From Patescibacteria group bacterium (GTDB lineage Bacteria > Patescibacteriota > Minisyncoccia > Phycocordibacterales > UBA12445), in NCBI GenBank assembly GCA_022710205.1, contig JAKLHJ010000052.1:1-5345 (forward strand): 5,345 bases of DNA, given 5' to 3'. Under the pieces are notes generated by a model, which made no database searches, had not been told where the DNA came from, and saw only the letters and a program-made list of their open reading frames with translations. Below, piece by piece: positions 5,200 to 5,345 of this stretch; position 1 is the stretch's first letter; every line of letters begins with the position of its first letter. The position numbers and the translations under genes were made by a program.

Positions 5200-5345
5200 T
5201 TTGATAACATAAAAAAATTCATTGTCTATATCCTTGCAAGCAATATTCCCGAAATCCTGCCCTTCATAGCTTTTGTGCTTCTTTCTATTCCTCTTCCAAT
5301 GCCCGTCCAGCTGATCCTGGCAATCGATCTCGGGACTGATATCCT
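5179..5345 (+). CDS. P2-type cation ATPase fragment, M5-M6 region (3'-partial, chimeric 5' end)
   Basis: From the in-frame ATG at 5179 the frame runs off the window edge (55 codons). Residues 8-55 match the transmembrane M5-M6 part of Na,K-ATPase-like (P2C) P-type ATPases: 'VFDNIKKFIVYI' (7-18), 'SNIPEI' (21-26), 'IPLP' (37-40), 'IDLGTD' (49-54). S21, N22 and E25 in M5 and D50 and D54 in M6 correspond to cation-binding S775, N776, E779, D804 and D808 of the animal Na,K-ATPase. The hinge motif 'TGDGVNDAPAL' and the linker that should precede 'VFDNIKKF' are absent; helicase-like sequence stands there instead. Codons turn C- and G-ending after about 5221, unlike the helicase. The ATG at 5179 is therefore probably not a real gene start: it lies in the helicase-derived stretch. 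The domain call is strong; a functional gene is doubtful. Confidence 0.72.
   Translation, partial: MEKLSVVFDNIKKFIVYILASNIPEILPFIAFVLLSIPLPMPVQLILAIDLGTDI

Noticed and set aside
3526..5345. A genuine new helicase-transporter fusion system
   Set aside because: The join removes helicase motifs V and VI and the ATPase catalytic core, contains a stop codon, and sits at the window edge; an artefact or rearrangement explains it better than a functional fusion.

Overview
The window looks like a short contig from a Candidate Phyla Radiation (Patescibacteria) genome, most likely Parcubacteria-like. This is inferred from four traits. The Obg GTPase ends right after its G domain. The methionyl-tRNA synthetase-type tRNA-binding domain is a stand-alone small gene. 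A surface protein has 'GNIGVGTTS'-type beads followed by a peptidase S74 chaperone domain. Shine-Dalgarno sequences are almost absent, while -10-like boxes sit only a few bases before start codons. GC content is moderate by eye. The phylum call is an inference, not proof.

Layout, left to right. Bases 2-1048 (+) hold the 3' part of a repetitive surface protein with an S74 auto-processing domain and a Thr/Pro/Glu-rich tail. A strong intrinsic terminator follows (1053-1083). The Obg GTPase is at 1110-2093 (+). A 113-base gap with a weak promoter candidate precedes a probable two-gene operon (+): a tRNA-binding domain protein (2207-2551) and an uncharacterised two-helix membrane protein with a charged coiled-coil tail (2561-2956). 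YqeY (2967-3425, -) converges on that operon with a 10-base gap. A 100-base divergent intergenic region holds a good sigma70-type promoter for the helicase and short tandem repeats upstream of yqeY. A UvrD/Rep-family helicase (+) starts at 3526.

The right end is the irregular part. The helicase reading frame meets TGA at 5134-5136, where relatives appear to have glycine. Past it, the same frame keeps helicase-like sequence for about 20 codons. Then, around a 'VFDNIKKF' stretch that fits both families, it becomes the M5-M6 region of a Na,K-ATPase-like (P2C) P-type ATPase, which runs off the edge. The ATPase's phosphorylation and hinge regions are absent. I read this as a chimeric junction, either an assembly artefact at a contig end or a real micro-homology rearrangement.

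The genes are mostly housekeeping: ribosome assembly (Obg), translation and tRNA (tRNA-binding domain, YqeY), DNA repair (helicase), plus one cell-surface protein. They do not form an obvious single pathway. I found no CRISPR array, tRNA, rRNA, insertion sequence or defence system, and no convincing new multi-gene system.
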